From Heligmosomoides polygyrus polygyrus (Eukaryota; Nematoda; Chromadorea; Rhabditida; Heligmosomidae): 64,000 bases of DNA. The stretch is taken from the NCBI GenBank assembly GCA_947396885.1, contig OX377206.1:19153114-19217113 (forward strand), in the 5' to 3' direction. The translations under genes and the position numbers were made by a program. The notes under the pieces were generated by a model. That model searched no databases, had not been told where the DNA came from, and saw only the letters and a list, made by a program, of their open reading frames with translations. Positions 23,145 through 35,751 of this stretch are shown here, in pieces. Numbering within the stretch: the first letter of the stretch is position 1; every line of letters begins with the position of its first letter.

Positions 23145-23335
23145 GGAATAAAGACTAAAGGACAGCGTTAATAGGTCCCTTTTGGTATCCTCCACGCATT
23201 TGTACTCCTACGGGCTGTGGTGGATGCTATTTGAATGCTTGGTTGGCTTTGGCACGAAACCCGAACCGAGATCCTGGAATCAGGTGCACGCGAAAGCCGC
23301 CGCCTCCACGGATTACGCTACCACGCGCCACTGCA
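23145..23335 (-). mobile_element. tRNA-derived SINE (family A), internally deleted copy 3
   Basis: Minus-strand copy: tail TAAAGGACAGCGTTAATAGG, then CCTCCACGCATTTG and CTACGGGCTGTGGTGG, but the central CCGGGGTCGGTGA part is missing. The head with GGTTCGGGTTTCG and CCGCCTCCACGG remains. It ends near 23335. Confidence 0.65.
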
Positions 23336-23779
23336 CAAATTAGGCTGTGCAACGAAATTCAAACGAAGCGCCTCGTTACTGTTTTATTACGGGCTCAGCT
23401 TTTTAGAAATTGCTTTTTTATGTCTTGGTCAACGAATGTTTCAAAGCCATGATAGCGCTTCACAGCATTTTGTTTAGGCGACGTAAAAACCAAATCACAA
23501 AATTCATTCACATAGTCGAAGAATGTAGTCGAAGAATTTGAGCTGTGCCAACATGTGGCGCGTTTAGAATCTTCAGATTGGCACTTCTAAATTCACGTGC
23601 AACCTGCTCAACAATAATCACATAGTTAACCTTGGCCAAAATTTGAACCGAGGTAAGTTAAACCTAAATCATGAATCTATCAAATCTGAATGTTAGCAAC
23701 GATTCCTATCTAGCAGAGTAACAAGGGCGTTGCAGACTGCTTCATATCTTCTGACTGCTCGCTATCGGGCGAAGTCGTA

Positions 23780-26700
23780 CTAAGAGTATGTCGTCAGATA
23801 GGCCACCACAAGCGTGAACGAAACGCCGGAAAAGATTCCTGAAGCAGTTTGGAAATCAGTGTGAACCAGCCCGAAGACGCAAAATCTGCTCAATGTCCTT
23901 TACCCAGTATCAAGCACAGCGCAGCCGTCATGCCTGCAATTTTAGCATACCGTTCCGGGACCACCCTGTAGAAGAAACAGTTTGGGTTCGTAATTATGTA
24001 TATGTGAGTGAGGACCCGAGAACAGAAAGATCGAAGCGCTCACCTCGGCGCATACATCATAGCCAATGAGCTGAAGTACCCTGAAGTCAGTGCCATCACA
24101 ACTCCACCAAGAAGGAAGATGTACTCGGCTAAATAGGAGAAATATGATCGCTTAAATTATTTATTAAATTAAATTGAAGTTGTATTTATTCAATTAAATA
24201 ATAATAAATATAATACTATGCTCAATTTGGAACACTTACATTTGAACACAACGGGAAGCGTGCGGTCAAACGGCCTGTAGTTGCAGAACATGAAGAATGG
24301 AATGAGAAGACCTCTCAGCAACACCGGAATCCACAGAAATTGTGGGCGCGGCTGAAAATATGGATTATCAAATATTCATCATGGATTTGAAAATGGTATG
24401 TCACCTTCTGGAAACCAATTTCGTTAAGAACTAGATAAGCAGTTACTTCTTTATTTAGTCAGTAGTTACCTAAGGCATTAGTAAAGTACATGTTGATCTG
24501 TTTTGGCTTGATGCTCTCTGAAAAGGCCTAAATTAGGCAGTAGTTCTTATGTAGTGCGGCCTAAGTGGAAGGGGTGAGTGCACCAGACCAATCAGGCCGA
24601 ATCGAATAGTTGGAGGGTGTGCGTACGGTCGCACCCTTGATTGGCTGACACGCGCTCGGTCGGTGATCCTATTAACTGACACGCACCTGCCACCAACTAT
24701 CCATTTAACAGTTTAAGATAAAAAATTAAATTAAAGTTTGTTTTGTCTAAAGATGTATTATTTCGTTATTTCAAATAATGGACTCAACCACCCTTGGCCT
24801 TGAAATCTCATATAATTTTTATTATTTAGTTGGTTTTGGGCCCGTGTAGGTCAGGGGAGGTGCTGGCTGTTGCGTGCATCCGGTACCAGGTTCTTGGTTC
24901 GGATTTCCCGCCCAGGCCAGTCGAGCCTGCGATCCCTCCGGGGTCGGTGAATTGGTACCAGACTTGTCTGGAAAGGATAAAGCGCTGACTTGTTCATCGG
25001 CTGGCCACCACCAATCATGACATAGTCCAAATACACCTTCCAATCGCTTCCACGGTATCCCGTAGAAGTAGAATCAGTCCCCCCCCCCTCAATCCCTTTC
25101 GGGACGCGTGGCGCATCCCGAAAGGGATTGAGTAACGTCGTCCTTTATCCTTTAGCCTCACTTAGTTGGTTTTAAGTTTATATTTCAAAGTGCGCAAAAG
25201 CAGCTGTGTGACATGAAAACATCACTCCAAACGGGTTGCATGCGGGCTTCAATTATAATTCGGCAACGATTTCAGAATTTCTGATCTGCATAGCTTCAAA
25301 TAAACAGCATGTACGCTATCAGGAAGACGAACAGTAACCTGCGGAAAGACTTTACGGTCTCGTCTCCTCTTATACGTAATAAGGATAAAGGATAAAGGAC
25401 GGCGTTATTCAATCCCCTTTGGGATGCGCCACGCATCCCACTTCTACGGGATGGACGCGAGTTGAATGCGTATTTGGCCATACAATGACTTGCGGTGGCC
25501 AGTTGATGAACAAGTCAGCGCTTTATCCTTCCCAGACAATTCTGGTACCAACTCACCGACCCCGGAGGGATCGAAGGCTCGACTGGCCTGGGCGGGAAAT
25601 CCGAACCAGGAACCTGGTATCGGGTGAGGCGGCAGCCGGCGCCTCCTCCGACTGCGCTCCACGCGCCCCATACATAATTATACATAATAAACCTAAGAAT
25701 TGCAATTAACATGTGTTTAAAAAAGTGTATTCTATTGCTGTCGCTAACAAATTGTGGAAGCCTTATGAAATTTCAAGCGCTGCGAACACTTTTTGTACAA
25801 TTTAATTTCAGATCCAAGACTCGCATGAGACTCTTGCCTTCTAACGTGGGGTAGGTTCCGTCCTGTGCCTCTGGTCTACCCTGTTCGGATTCCGCCAGTC
25901 CTTTAGTGGACTACGATGAGGCTCTAAAACAGGCCATCCAGCCGAAACGTCTGCCAATAAACCCGTATATCCTCGTGAAGAGCATAGCAAATCTGCAAAA
26001 GACTACATGGCCCAGGTTAACAGAGTGTCGAACGTTGCTACTGTGTTCACTTTTTTCTGACAGAAGAATAACAAAAAATTTCAAGGATATCCATACCATA
26101 TTTCCGTTTTTGTCACTCTATTTATCTGTCATTTTTTCCGCGTAATATGGAATCCGGAATAAGGGCTGTGGTTGCGTACATGGCGAATCGACGTTCATGG
26201 TTGGGGTCCTGCTCAGGCCATCCTAGCTGTACATCCCTTCGGGGCATTCAGTTGGCACCAAACTTGTCTAGGGAACATAAAACCCTGACTTTCCAGTATA
26301 ACCAGTATAAGTGAAGTACATGGCGCATCTTGTAAACACATTAAATAAAAGCGTCCTGTGTCCCTTGTCATTTCTGGGAAATGAAAAACTTGTATTGACT
26401 GTCTTAGAAAGTGTCTAGGTCTACCGAGAAGAAAGGATATTGAAGATGTTCAGGATGATTTTTAGAGCATCCAATTCGCATATAGAAATGTTTTATTTCA
26501 ATTTAAAATATTATAAAATAGCACGCTGTAAATAAGGTTTGGGAGATTAGTATTCTGAAGGGAAACTCTCCCTGCCCTCGCAGGTGATCAGAGCACTCCA
26601 GCGACCAACTCCGCAGTTCGCGCACTCGACAAGTGGCAGCAAACAACTTGACTGTCATTAGGTCGTCGCTAGTACGCGAGAAACGCTATGCTTCGGCTCA

Positions 26701-29700
26701 GCTGAACGTCAACTGACCCACTGAACGAAGTTAGCGACCATAGATCCGACAGTTGCGCAGACGTTGAAGCACAGGAATGTGGTGATGAACGTGTAGAGGC
26801 GTTCTAGATCCATGGAACAGTTGATTAAATCAAGTCAAATTTTTAGTTTTTTTTTCAGCAAACCTGGAAAAATTGAGTGCCACTGTTGTCCCGGCTCCAT
26901 GTATAAGGGTGTTGTTGCCATCATGGCCGGAAAAATGGTGAGAGTGACGAAGAAGATGAAGAACACGTTCCACAGTTGCACCCAGCACTGGAAGTCTCAA
27001 AATTAGAGGATTTATGTGTCTAGGTAAGTTTGTAGACCACCATGTACACTGTAGTTGTGCTTGAGTGACCTATTCGGATTGGTATTCGGATGATTTTCAT
27101 TCGAATTTGAATATTCGAACGTGAACATTCAAAAAATCGCGTTTCCGAATGTATTCGAATTTGAATATTCAGAAAGCCGCAATCTTGGAACGTACTCGAA
27201 TTCTTGTGTTCAGAAAAACCGCTTCTTTCGAATTCCAATATTCGAAATCTTTCGAATTAGAATATTCGAAATTTGTGTGCGTTCAAAACCACTCGAGTAC
27301 TCGAAAACATTTTGAGAACACAACCATATTGTACACTCAAAATTTTTAGAGAATCTTAATGCCTTGTATTAAAAAAGAAGTGAACATTCCACCGAAATCA
27401 GTGATGAGATTAATTGACTGGTACTGTACTGTATACTGCACCGCGTTTGCCTTCATTTGCTAATGAAATCCGGATTGAAGGAAAACTGATGAGATCCATT
27501 TTATTCTCCAAGGTGGCAGTGCAGCTGTTCCCAGCGTTATAAGGCAGCACTAGTTCCTGCCTGTTTACGAGATTCACATGCGTATCCACGTGCGTATCCA
27601 AATGCTGACCCGTCCGTGTGTCTGTATTTTTTCTTTCACCCGATGGCCGATGAATACACCTCACTTCGAACAGAACAATCGATATTCGATCAAAATTAAC
27701 TACTTGACGTAGGAATCGCCTGAATGCGATGACCGCTATATGCGAAGAAAAAGAATCGGTTGGCCGTTTACCATCGATAGTCTTTATTAATTTTCTGTTG
27801 GTATTTTTGTTTCAGATTTTTGGTCACAGTTACTCGTTTAATCTTGACATCGCATGAATGTGTTAGGCGGTTAAAAGACTTCGGAGCAAACACGCGATAT
27901 CGATTAGCTATCCATTAGCGATCGATTTCATCAATTTTCGTCAGGATTTGATTGTTGGAATGAGGATCGTATGTACGTAACGGCCATTGTGCGGAATTCA
28001 CAACAAGTAAACAATATCGATCAGTAGTTCACTATCGAGCGACTTTTGGTTGATAATGTTATTACTGTCAATTACCTGCCCGTTTGAGGTGAAAACCGAG
28101 GTAGTGGGTTGGGCGGTGAATACAACAAGTGAACAACATCGATCGAAAGACGCTGTTCATTTTGTCGTCATTTGACAACTTCTGGCCATTTGAATCGTGA
28201 ATCACGTCAATGTGGCAGTAACCAGACGAGCTTCACAAAAAATTAAACAAAACTGATCGGTAAATGTGGATTTCCGGACCATGGTCTGGCTAGTGGTCAG
28301 ACCAGCCGCTAGGCCGGCGGGCTGGTGGTGTGTAACATTCCTTCCTTGTTCTAACGTCATTTCGTTTCGGATTGGATCGGCTGCACAGGTTGTAGCCATC
28401 CCCGCGCGCAGCAAGATTTCTAATCGATATCGATGTACACGAGTTCAGCCGCTGCTGCGCCAAATGTCTCGCGCTATGAGCTGTGTACCGTAGACATTCG
28501 GACTCGGATAGGACATCGGATTTCTGATCACAATCAGTTATCTGAATTATTCGAAAAACCATATTCAGACTGTCACACAGCTCATCGAGAGGAGCCGCGA
28601 ATACCACCTCCCACTTGTCCTTGTCTTCGTGGATTACCGGAAAGCGTTCGACTCTGTGGAAATCAACGCCATTTTGAACGTACTTGTGCACGGTGATATA
28701 CATCGCCCTACATCCGACTTCTCGACGAATGCTTCTCGAACACATCGACTACCATCCAGCTGTTCGATCGAAAGCTTAAAATTCCTATCGGGAAAGGAGT
28801 ACGGCAGGGAGACACTATTTCTCCCAAGCTATTCACAGCGGCACTCCAGGATGCCATGAAAGACTTGAACTGGGATAAAGGCTATCTTGTCGACGGTAAA
28901 CGGGTCAGCAACCTTCGCTTCGCCGACGATATTGTTCTCATCTCTACCAGCACGGCAGAAGCCGAGGAAATACTGAACGAGCTCAATGTGGCAGGTATGA
29001 AGATTGGATTGGACATGAATATGTCCAAGACACAATTTATGGTCAACCAGTGGTGTGACACGGGGCTCGTAAGGTTAAATGGAGTCGCTCTACAACAGGT
29101 CGACTCCTACGTCTATCTGGGAAGAGAGCTGAACATGGATAACGACCTCGCTCCTGAAATCGTCCGCAGGAGACGCGCAGCATGGACAGCCTTCAGTTCG
29201 ATTCTCGAAGTCACCGATCAGGTCAAGGATCCCGGCCTCAGAGCCTCGATATTCAACGCCTCTGTACTGCCTGCGATGTGTTACGCGACTGAAACCTGGC
29301 CCGACAACAAGACAATCGCCAGAGCGATGCAAACTACGCATCGTGCACTGGAGAGATGTCTTCTAAGGACAAGCCTTCGTCAGCAATGGCAAGAAGGCCT
29401 ACGAAGCTCAGAGCTACGGGAGAAGTCGCAATTAGCAGACCCGCTGCAGTACATGAAGAAGTTCAAATATCGCTGGGCCGGACACCTGCTTCGACGAAAG
29501 GACGATAGATGGAGTCTCCGTATCACAGAATGGTTCCCGAGAGACCTTAAGAGACCACTGGGACGACCGCCAACGCAATGGGCATACTTATTCTCAAGAT
29601 CTTTCAGAGAGCGGAGTCTGCCTCACTGGATGCAAGCAGCCAGAGATCGAGCGGTCTGGAAGAGTTGTGGTCCCCGCTGAGAAGACCTCCAGCCGACAGG

Positions 29701-32099
29701 GACCATCAAAGTATCAAAGTAAGTAAGTATTCGAAAAACCGATCTGGTAAGACCACTCCTGTCTGAATCGCCACAAGGCACTTAGAAACTAGCATTGTTT
29801 GCACTGTCCGTTTAACCAGATTTTGAAAAAATGACGGTTCCAAATGATCCGAATCGGTGTCGGATCCAATATCTAGTACACTGTACCTGTACTATAAAAG
29901 ATACCTGAAGCTACACAGAACCATGCTATGTTACGAACAGATGTTGGCTAATGGCTAACCTTCTTGAAACATTCCACGAACTGCTTTAAACTGGGTTTTG
30001 TGGTGTTCGCTTCCTTTCGAGCAGCGGTTCCTTTATTCACGTGGAACTTGTAAAACTTCTAAATAGAGGAATACTTTTTTAAACTTTTTTTTACTCTCAA
30101 AAGAAAGTGCAAACCTGTCTGGTGAGCACGAACAGCGAAATACCGCAAAGGCTGAGGATAAACAATGAAATAGAAAAGTAAGTGATAGCGATGGAGCGGA
30201 CATCGGAGAGAACTGTAAGAGCTTTGGGTTATTTATTACTTAAAGTCAATGCTGCGATAGGAACAATGGTTTTTGTGACAATCTGTAAGAACTGAAATGG
30301 AAAAATAGAAGGAAAACGCCAATTGGCAAGATAAAAATAAAATTATTGAAAGGAAGATAAGCGAAAATATTAAATTCGCATTTATAACTCACTCATTGTT
30401 ACCACAATGGAAAGAACTGTCGTAAATGTTCCACAAAGGTTGTTGCCGAGTATTAGAGCGTTGGTGTAGGCGGCGGGGAAGTCGGCGAATAGACCGAACG
30501 TGGAATTCTGATAGAGACCATTGGAAAAGTTGATGATTGCAACGATGGCCAGTGTGACGACGTAAAACCAAGCCATATCTGAAATGTGTCGAGGTAGTAT
30601 CATACGATCGTTACTTGGAAAGAAACTTCTATCCCCTTCCATTTTTTAATTTTCGAAAAACAATGATTTCTTCCTCTAACAGCAGGTTTCTTCACTTTTT
30701 TTTAAAAGTTTAAAGACTATTCCATTCACTGCACCCTTGCTCTCGTTACTGCTGTCAATTTACTTCATTTTTACTCTTTGAAAGCCACGAGGATTGTAGA
30801 AGATCAATGTATCATATAGGGATGTGTGGAAATGTGTTAAGGCCTTCTAAACGAGAGCTACATGTTCTTCTACTCCAGACGACTTTGGCTCTTAGGTGTT
30901 TGAGACAGTGATATAGTTGCTCTTTGAGAAATAGTAAGTGTGCAATTCTTCGTAAGGCATTATGATTAGGAAAAATTTACTGTAATGCACAACAGCTTTG
31001 TCTAACCATAAGTCAACAAACCTTCTTCAGTAGGTGGAACAAACACAATCAGCATAATAACAGCGAAGACACTTGCACAGTTGATCACTATGGGTCCAGC
31101 AATTCGAAGAAGGAGGGCGCCGCTGAAGCATATCACTTGTTAGCGAAACAAAAAATAACAAAAAAAACGGTACAAGTCGCTAATATGGCCTACATGAGGG
31201 GGGGGGGGAGGAGCGATTCAAACCAATCAGGTCGCGTGCGGTGGGCGTGCTACCCAGAAAACGGTACTGTAGTTGCCTTGATTGGCTGGTTCGATCGGTA
31301 CCCTGATACGCCGCGATTGGTTGACATGTTCTTGATCCCTCGTGTAGGCCACATTTGCGACTACTGCCAGAAAATTACAGAATAACGAGCTCACCCGATA
31401 ACAAGAAAGGTGTTAATGACGTTGATGAGAACGTTTGGCATCTGTGAGGCGATCCCCAGTGAGCTCATAAAGTTTTTCGAATATTCAGTCTGGGTGTTAT
31501 TCGGCGAGAACCAGTAATGCACGTAGTACTGAATATAGTTACATAAATGATTATTGATTGAAATTTGGGAAAAAACGACAGTGGTGCCAGACCTGCGGAG
31601 CTATAGTGATGAACATGTTCCATGGCATTAAAACACCAATACCGTGAAGCATCGCTATGAAGTAGACCAAAAGGAGCTGAAAACAAATGTTCTGGGCACA
31701 CTGCATATTGGTAGAATGCAACCTGTAGGAATTACTATATATGTAGTTTCAACCCTCATTACCGAGATAGTTTAACTCGTTCTTTCTCTTATTTAAATAA
31801 ATCAGCTCTGTGGTTTCAATGGTATAGGGATTGCTGAAAATGAGCAATCTTTTATCAACAAAAAACACGGTTTTTAGTAGAAAACGCCGCAAAGCTCCTC
31901 ATCTCATTGTCCTCATTTATAACACTTCTTTACGGAGTAATATGTTAAATATAGAGCTACAATACACCAAGTCGACTGTATTCGGTTTACTTTATGCGTT
32001 CTGAAACAAGAAGTTTATTGAGTAAAAAAATCACCTTGTCCTTCGGAGCCACGGGAACCGGCTTCATATCACTGATAAATGGAGTGCGCTCGGTGGAGC
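23780..32099 (-). CDS. Equilibrative nucleoside transporter (ENT/SLC29 family), 13 exons
   Basis: Exons (minus): 32099-32035, 31676-31593, 31528-31395, 31122-31022, 30578-30393, 30212-30115, 30058-29960, 26987-26864, 26803-26718, 24351-24240, 24128-24044, 23965-23904, 23838-23780 (TAG). Every junction is GT-AG and in phase, giving ~420 residues from the ATG at 32067-32065 (human ENT1 456). The first exon is open upstream (ERTPFISD), so a further 5' exon or SL trans-splicing at its CAG is possible. Eleven hydrophobic segments: TM1 HGIGVLMPWNMF (family PWN motif), TM4-5 NGLYQNSTFGLFADF and AYTNALILGNNLCG, short basic loop after TM6, TM8 FLCFNVCATVGS, TM9 LLRGLLIPFFMFCNYRP, TM10 TSGYFSSLAMMYAP, TM11 GIFSGVSF. 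ENTs carry nucleosides across membranes down gradients. The TM8 Asp and Arg are replaced (see findings). Confidence 0.93.
24558..24680. repeat. MITE fragment related to 31176-31361
   Basis: Shares CCAATCAGGC and CCTTGATTGGCTG with the element at 31176 and an end resembling GTAGTGCGGCCTAAGTGG. It lies in ENT intron 9 (26717-24352). Boundaries uncertain. Confidence 0.4.
24838..25161 (+). mobile_element. tRNA-derived SINE (family A), copy 4, with 12-bp target duplication
   Basis: Full-length copy with B box GGTTCGGATTT and 3' tail CCTTTATCCTTTAGCC, flanked by the perfect duplication TTAGTTGGTTTT (24826-24837 and 25162-25173). The duplication shows LINE-type target-primed integration. It lies in ENT intron 9, opposite in orientation to the gene. 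Confidence 0.9.
25378..25669 (-). mobile_element. tRNA-derived SINE (family A), copy 5
   Basis: Complete minus-strand copy: tail AAGGATAAAGGATAAAGGAC at the left, head GGGGCGCGTGGAGCGCAGTC at the right, B-box region GGTTCGGATTTCCCG. Flanks carry an imperfect duplication (ATACGTAAT left, ATACATAAT right). It lies 200 bp from copy 4 in opposite orientation, so the pair could form a long hairpin in ENT intron 9. Confidence 0.9.
25922..25956 (+). other. Hammerhead-like motif, degenerate copy
   Basis: CTCTAAAACA (core G mutated to A), hairpin GGC-CATC-CAGCC, then GAAACGTC and GCC able to pair with the upstream GGC. Context GATGAGGCTCT and AATAAACCCG matches the copy at 35525. Confidence 0.3.
26165..26310 (+). 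mobile_element. Probable old SINE (family A) fragment
   Basis: Weak resemblance only: GGTTGGGGTCCTGCTCAGGC, CATCCCTTCGGGGCATTCAG, TTGGCACCAAACTTGTCTAG and ACCCTGACTTTCC follow the family order with many changes. No tail. It lies in ENT intron 9. Confidence 0.4.
27060..27320. repeat. Dispersed AT-rich repeat with TTCGAATATTCG palindromes, copy 2
   Basis: Repeated ATTCGAATTTGAATATTCG-type words in ENT intron 7. Same word composition as 14492-14885 and 54515-54880. ORFs here are frame shadows of the repeat. Confidence 0.65.
27860..28200. repeat. Degenerate ~118-bp tandem repeat with ATCGAT words, locus 1
   Basis: Units anchored by GATATCGAT (27895), CAAGTAAACAATATCGAT (28012) and CAAGTGAACAACATCGATCG (28134). 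The spacing of ~117-122 bp matches the array at 48290-48970. It lies in ENT intron 7. Confidence 0.6.
28561..29727 (+). mobile_element. 5'-truncated RTE LINE with 13-bp target duplication
   Basis: Flanked by TATTCGAAAAACC at 28548-28560 and 29728-29740, a perfect 13-bp duplication. The coding part has RT motifs VDYRKAFDSV (near 28630), one frameshift region near 28690-28850, GVRQGDTISPKLF, then a 274-codon open frame (28856-29680) with RFADDIVLIS (ADD box), YVYLGREL, YRWAGHLLRR and RPLGRPPTQW, ending in TGA. The 3' end is (AAGT)n. It is inserted in ENT intron 7 on the opposite strand. Distinct from the family at 1-3027. Confidence 0.9.
31176..31361. mobile_element. MITE in ENT intron 3
   Basis: TIRs GTCGCTAATATGGCCTACAT and, inverted, GTCGCAAATGTGGCCTACAC. 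The interior has a G-run and CCAATCA/TGATTGG repeats. It ends 33 bp upstream (plus strand) of the ENT exon at 31395. Shares its TIR core with 5323-5512 although the interiors differ. Confidence 0.7.
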
Positions 32100-32555
32100 C
32101 TGAATGGATCGTTCATCTCATTTTATGTAATAAATTTTTTGCTTTATTTCGTCCATAGTTTTACTATTAATAAAATCTTACATTTTCTTGAACAATAATG
32201 TGTTTGTAAAATATGCATCATCGTTTGAAATATACAGACACCAGTTCTTGCACGTATTAGAAACCTTTTTGTCTTCCATGTACACCTTTGAAAGGTTTCT
32301 CGTAAGTATTTTTTATAAACTTTAAAAATATATGCATAAGCCAGATAACCTTGGTTTATACTAAGCCATCATTATGTACTTTCATTCGTCCGTCCACGCA
32401 AAATTAGTACTCGTTAGATCGGTAGAATTTCAAAATTTATAGAGTTTATATCAATTGATCGATTAAAATCAACCGACGCAAATGTGTTGCCTGTTTCACT
32501 GCCTCATTCTAAACAATACTGATTGGCCAATCGATAATGTCGATTTCGAAAGCAT

Positions 32556-32689
32556 GTTTAGTGTGCGCGCGACGCGATGTCACGTGTAGTGCAGAGCGTG
32601 CATGTGTAGTGGCCTAATTGATCAATCGCGCCGCTAGATCAATTTGGACACTACACATGCACGCGTCGCACGTCACGCGCACTCTAAAC
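32556..32689. mobile_element. Short MITE (hairpin), GC-rich
   Basis: Inverted arms GTTTAGWGTGCGCGYGACG and GTGCATGTGTAGTG around a TGATCAATC centre. The left arm carries ~18 extra bases. It abuts the next MITE at 32696. Confidence 0.7.
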
Positions 32690-32695
32690 GACCCC

Positions 32696-32842
32696 TAAAG
32701 GCCCTGCACACTTCTGCGGCAGCGCCGCTCGACGCTATGGTTAAGGATAGAGCAGGGACGCCGCCGGCGGCGAGCTCTACGTCCCTACCCTATGGTTAAG
32801 GATAGGACGCGGCGTTGCCGCAGAACTGTGCGGGGGCCTTAA
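32696..32842. mobile_element. MITE with TTAAGGCCC-GCACA tips
   Basis: Left tip AAGGCCCTGCACACTTCTG, right tip (inverted) TTAAGGCCCCCGCACAGTTC. The interior has two copies of CTATGGTTAAGGATAG. Right-half relatives occur at 63005-63090 and 63446-63540. Confidence 0.75.
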
Positions 32843-33199
32843 AAGTACCCTCACGCGCATTTCAAAAGAATCTTTCCGCGCTCCGCATACTGTTTCTACG
32901 TCATCAGCACACGAGGGCGTGTCGTTACCACCTTTGCAGATGATGAATGGAGCGCGCTATTTGCTGGGAAGAAGGAATATGGCCTCAGTGGAGGGGTCTG
33001 GGGAGATTCATCGAGGAGTTGGGCTCACCCAACTCAACAAAATTACACGTTTGGGTTCTGTGCTCTTCGAGCACAGGATTAGGAAAAAGGAGGAATTCCT
33101 CAGGGGTGCGGTCCTCATGAACAACTTCTCCGCCCTAGTATTTATATATATTCCATTCACCATCTTCACAGACGTCAACTCCTTTGTGCGCTGATGACG

Positions 33200-35117
33200 T
33201 GCCACAGTATGAGGCGCGCGGGAGGATTTCTTTGAATTGCACGTAGGGGTATTTTTACGTGAAATCGTCGATTATGACCTGGAGTTTACCGTTTGGGTAA
33301 GAATCAAGAGAACATGATGGGAAGAGTGGAAGAACTTTCTGGAAGGAGCAGTATTGGATATGTATCGAGATCGATTGACACTGTCGTTTTTTGCCCGGAG
33401 GGATAATACAAAAATATAATATCTATTGCACGGGAATGAGACGAAAGAAGAAAATTTGATAAAGCGATCAATGTCGATAAGCAGTACCCATTTTTCTTTG
33501 TGATCACTGATTTGTTGGCTAGATGATACGAATATCTCACTCTCATAGGAGGGACTTCTTATCAAAATAACAATGTCGGGCAACTGATCGATACCGATCG
33601 AATTAAACTGAGTTTTAGGACTATGACGCAGCCAGTAATCAACATCAAAACGAGATGTTTACTGATGTTGAACTTGCAAACGTGTGGAACTTGTAGCGGT
33701 TAAGCTGTGCTGTAGCAGGGATTTCTCACAAATGCAACCGGTTTGAACGAATATATTATTACGTCTTACGCCCCCATTTGCGGATGACTGGAAAATTTGC
33801 ACGCTACGTGATCAATCACTTTTTGCTCATGCTAGCGCTCCACCCAGTCAAGTCTTCCATTCATGAGAGTGTGCATGGCACCTGATACGTTCAGAGAAAA
33901 GAGAACGTTCAGCTCACACGTTCAGCTCACAAAATCTGAAACATTCTTTGCTCACCATTGGTCGTGTGCCCCAATTCAATCGACCCCCCAAGATTCGACA
34001 TATAGGTAGAATACGTGGCGCATCCAGCGATTGGCTAACATGGGAATTATCCTCCGTCTATTATAGCTACTTCCCCTATGTTACCAGTTCATGCTCAACT
34101 AGAATCACTGCCTAATTTTATTGAAAACAGTTTGTGTAAACAATGCCGTGACAGCTGATAGTGACTGGAAATTTCTAGTGGTGATGTGGTACAAACCCGG
34201 CGCAACGGTAAAGTGTTTGTTGCCGCTTTTTCCTTTTTTGCTCAGACCTCCAAAGCAACCAACGCTTTTTAGTTTCCGGTTAGATCTACTTTTCTTCTAG
34301 AAATCTGTGACTATTCACTTCCTGTCTTCAGTGATTTGGAGATCTGTTTTTCATACAAGTGTCGTCAATCAGTTTTGCAGTTTCAGTATAACTGCGGAGA
34401 ACCAGATCCCGTACTTTGTTTGTATTCCGTAGCACTTCTGTTAGCTCAAAATTGTCTATTTTTTATTTGTTAGAAAACATAAATCGTAATCACATGGGTT
34501 AACAAAAACGAACATCATAACCTAGTGGCAATGGAATGAAACAGCAGCAAACTATAACAAGTAAATCTGAGTGCAAGTAGTCTTTTACACTATGACAATG
34601 ACATATCGACAACGTTCTCATACCCAGAATATGAGTGCTTACCTTGAATTTCCTGAAATTCCACTAGACGACGAAATTTAACCTCCCTAGAATTTGAAAT
34701 TCGTCAGCTTCGACCTTGGAACTAGCAAACAGAATCCGTAAGCCCCTTGTTCGTCAACAATGTAGTTGTCAAAAATGCTCAAAGAAACTCAGTTAGTTCA
34801 ATGGGAAGCCTTCTAGATAGTGAGAGTTTTGACTAGTATAGGGAGATCCGCCTTCTTCTAGTTGGACTGGTTTACCTGAACGGTACCCAACAAGACCTCT
34901 ATTAGGGCATCTAACAAAGAGCACTGAGGTGCCGTTGTTGCTGCGGACCATTGGGTGGTAGAAAAATGGCTAAAAATTGTCGCCTACTAAACCCGTCTCG
35001 ACTTCCTGCGAGCACGAGGGGAATGGAGACCACCGAGTTCACACGTGTGCGAAATAAATTCTAGCCCGCAATTGGGTTGAAACTGAAAAGCTTACATGAA
35101 TTCTTAGTTGTTCTTCT
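33200..35117. other. Intergenic, nothing recognised
   Basis: No ORF with convincing protein character. A short SINE family A tail fragment (GGTAGAATACGTGGCGCATC) is visible near 34005-34026. Confidence 0.5.
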
Positions 35118-35148
35118 TTGAACTCCAGGCGAGGTTGTTGTCAGCGTT

Positions 35149-35392
<244 letters not shown>

Positions 35393-35524
35393 AGCTTACG
35401 TGTCGGCAGGATCGCCTTCTTCAGAGCCGATTCAAGGAGCTAGCCCCTAGCATTCTAGTCTGGGTGCGGTCTCCTTTGTGCCCCTACGATCCCACCTGCC
35501 TTGATCGCCTGGTGATCCTTGGTG

Positions 35525-35562
35525 AGGCTCTGAAGAAGGCAATCGCACCGAAACGTAAGCCT
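35525..35562 (+). ncRNA. Hammerhead-ribozyme-like motif, best-preserved stem I
   Basis: AGGCT (35525-35529), CTGAAGA (35530-35536), then A, GGCAATCGCACC, GAAACGTA (35550-35557), then AGCCT (35558-35562). AGGCU and AGCCU pair perfectly as stem I. CUGANGA, GAAA and UH match the conserved core, and the ACGU palindrome could form stem III between two copies, as in minimal type I hammerheads. Against it: one extra A before stem II and a weak stem II (two G-C pairs). Cleavage is predicted after A35557 if active. Confidence 0.35.
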
Positions 35563-35751
35563 AATAAACGCTGACAGCAGCCTCGCCAAGAGTTCAAGTA
35601 AGAACAGCTACGAATTTGTCATCATGCCGAGGTTTATAGAAAGTTGGACATGGCGCGAGCACGAGTTCTGTTTAAAATGAACGCTGACAAATGACAAGCA
35701 GTAGTTGCATAATTACCCCCGACCTCCCGTCCATGAGATAGTAGGCGACAA

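Noticed and set aside
24838..25669. A foldback element formed by the two SINEs at 24.8 and 25.4 kb
   Set aside because: Each SINE has its own flanking duplication, so they are independent insertions in opposite orientation.
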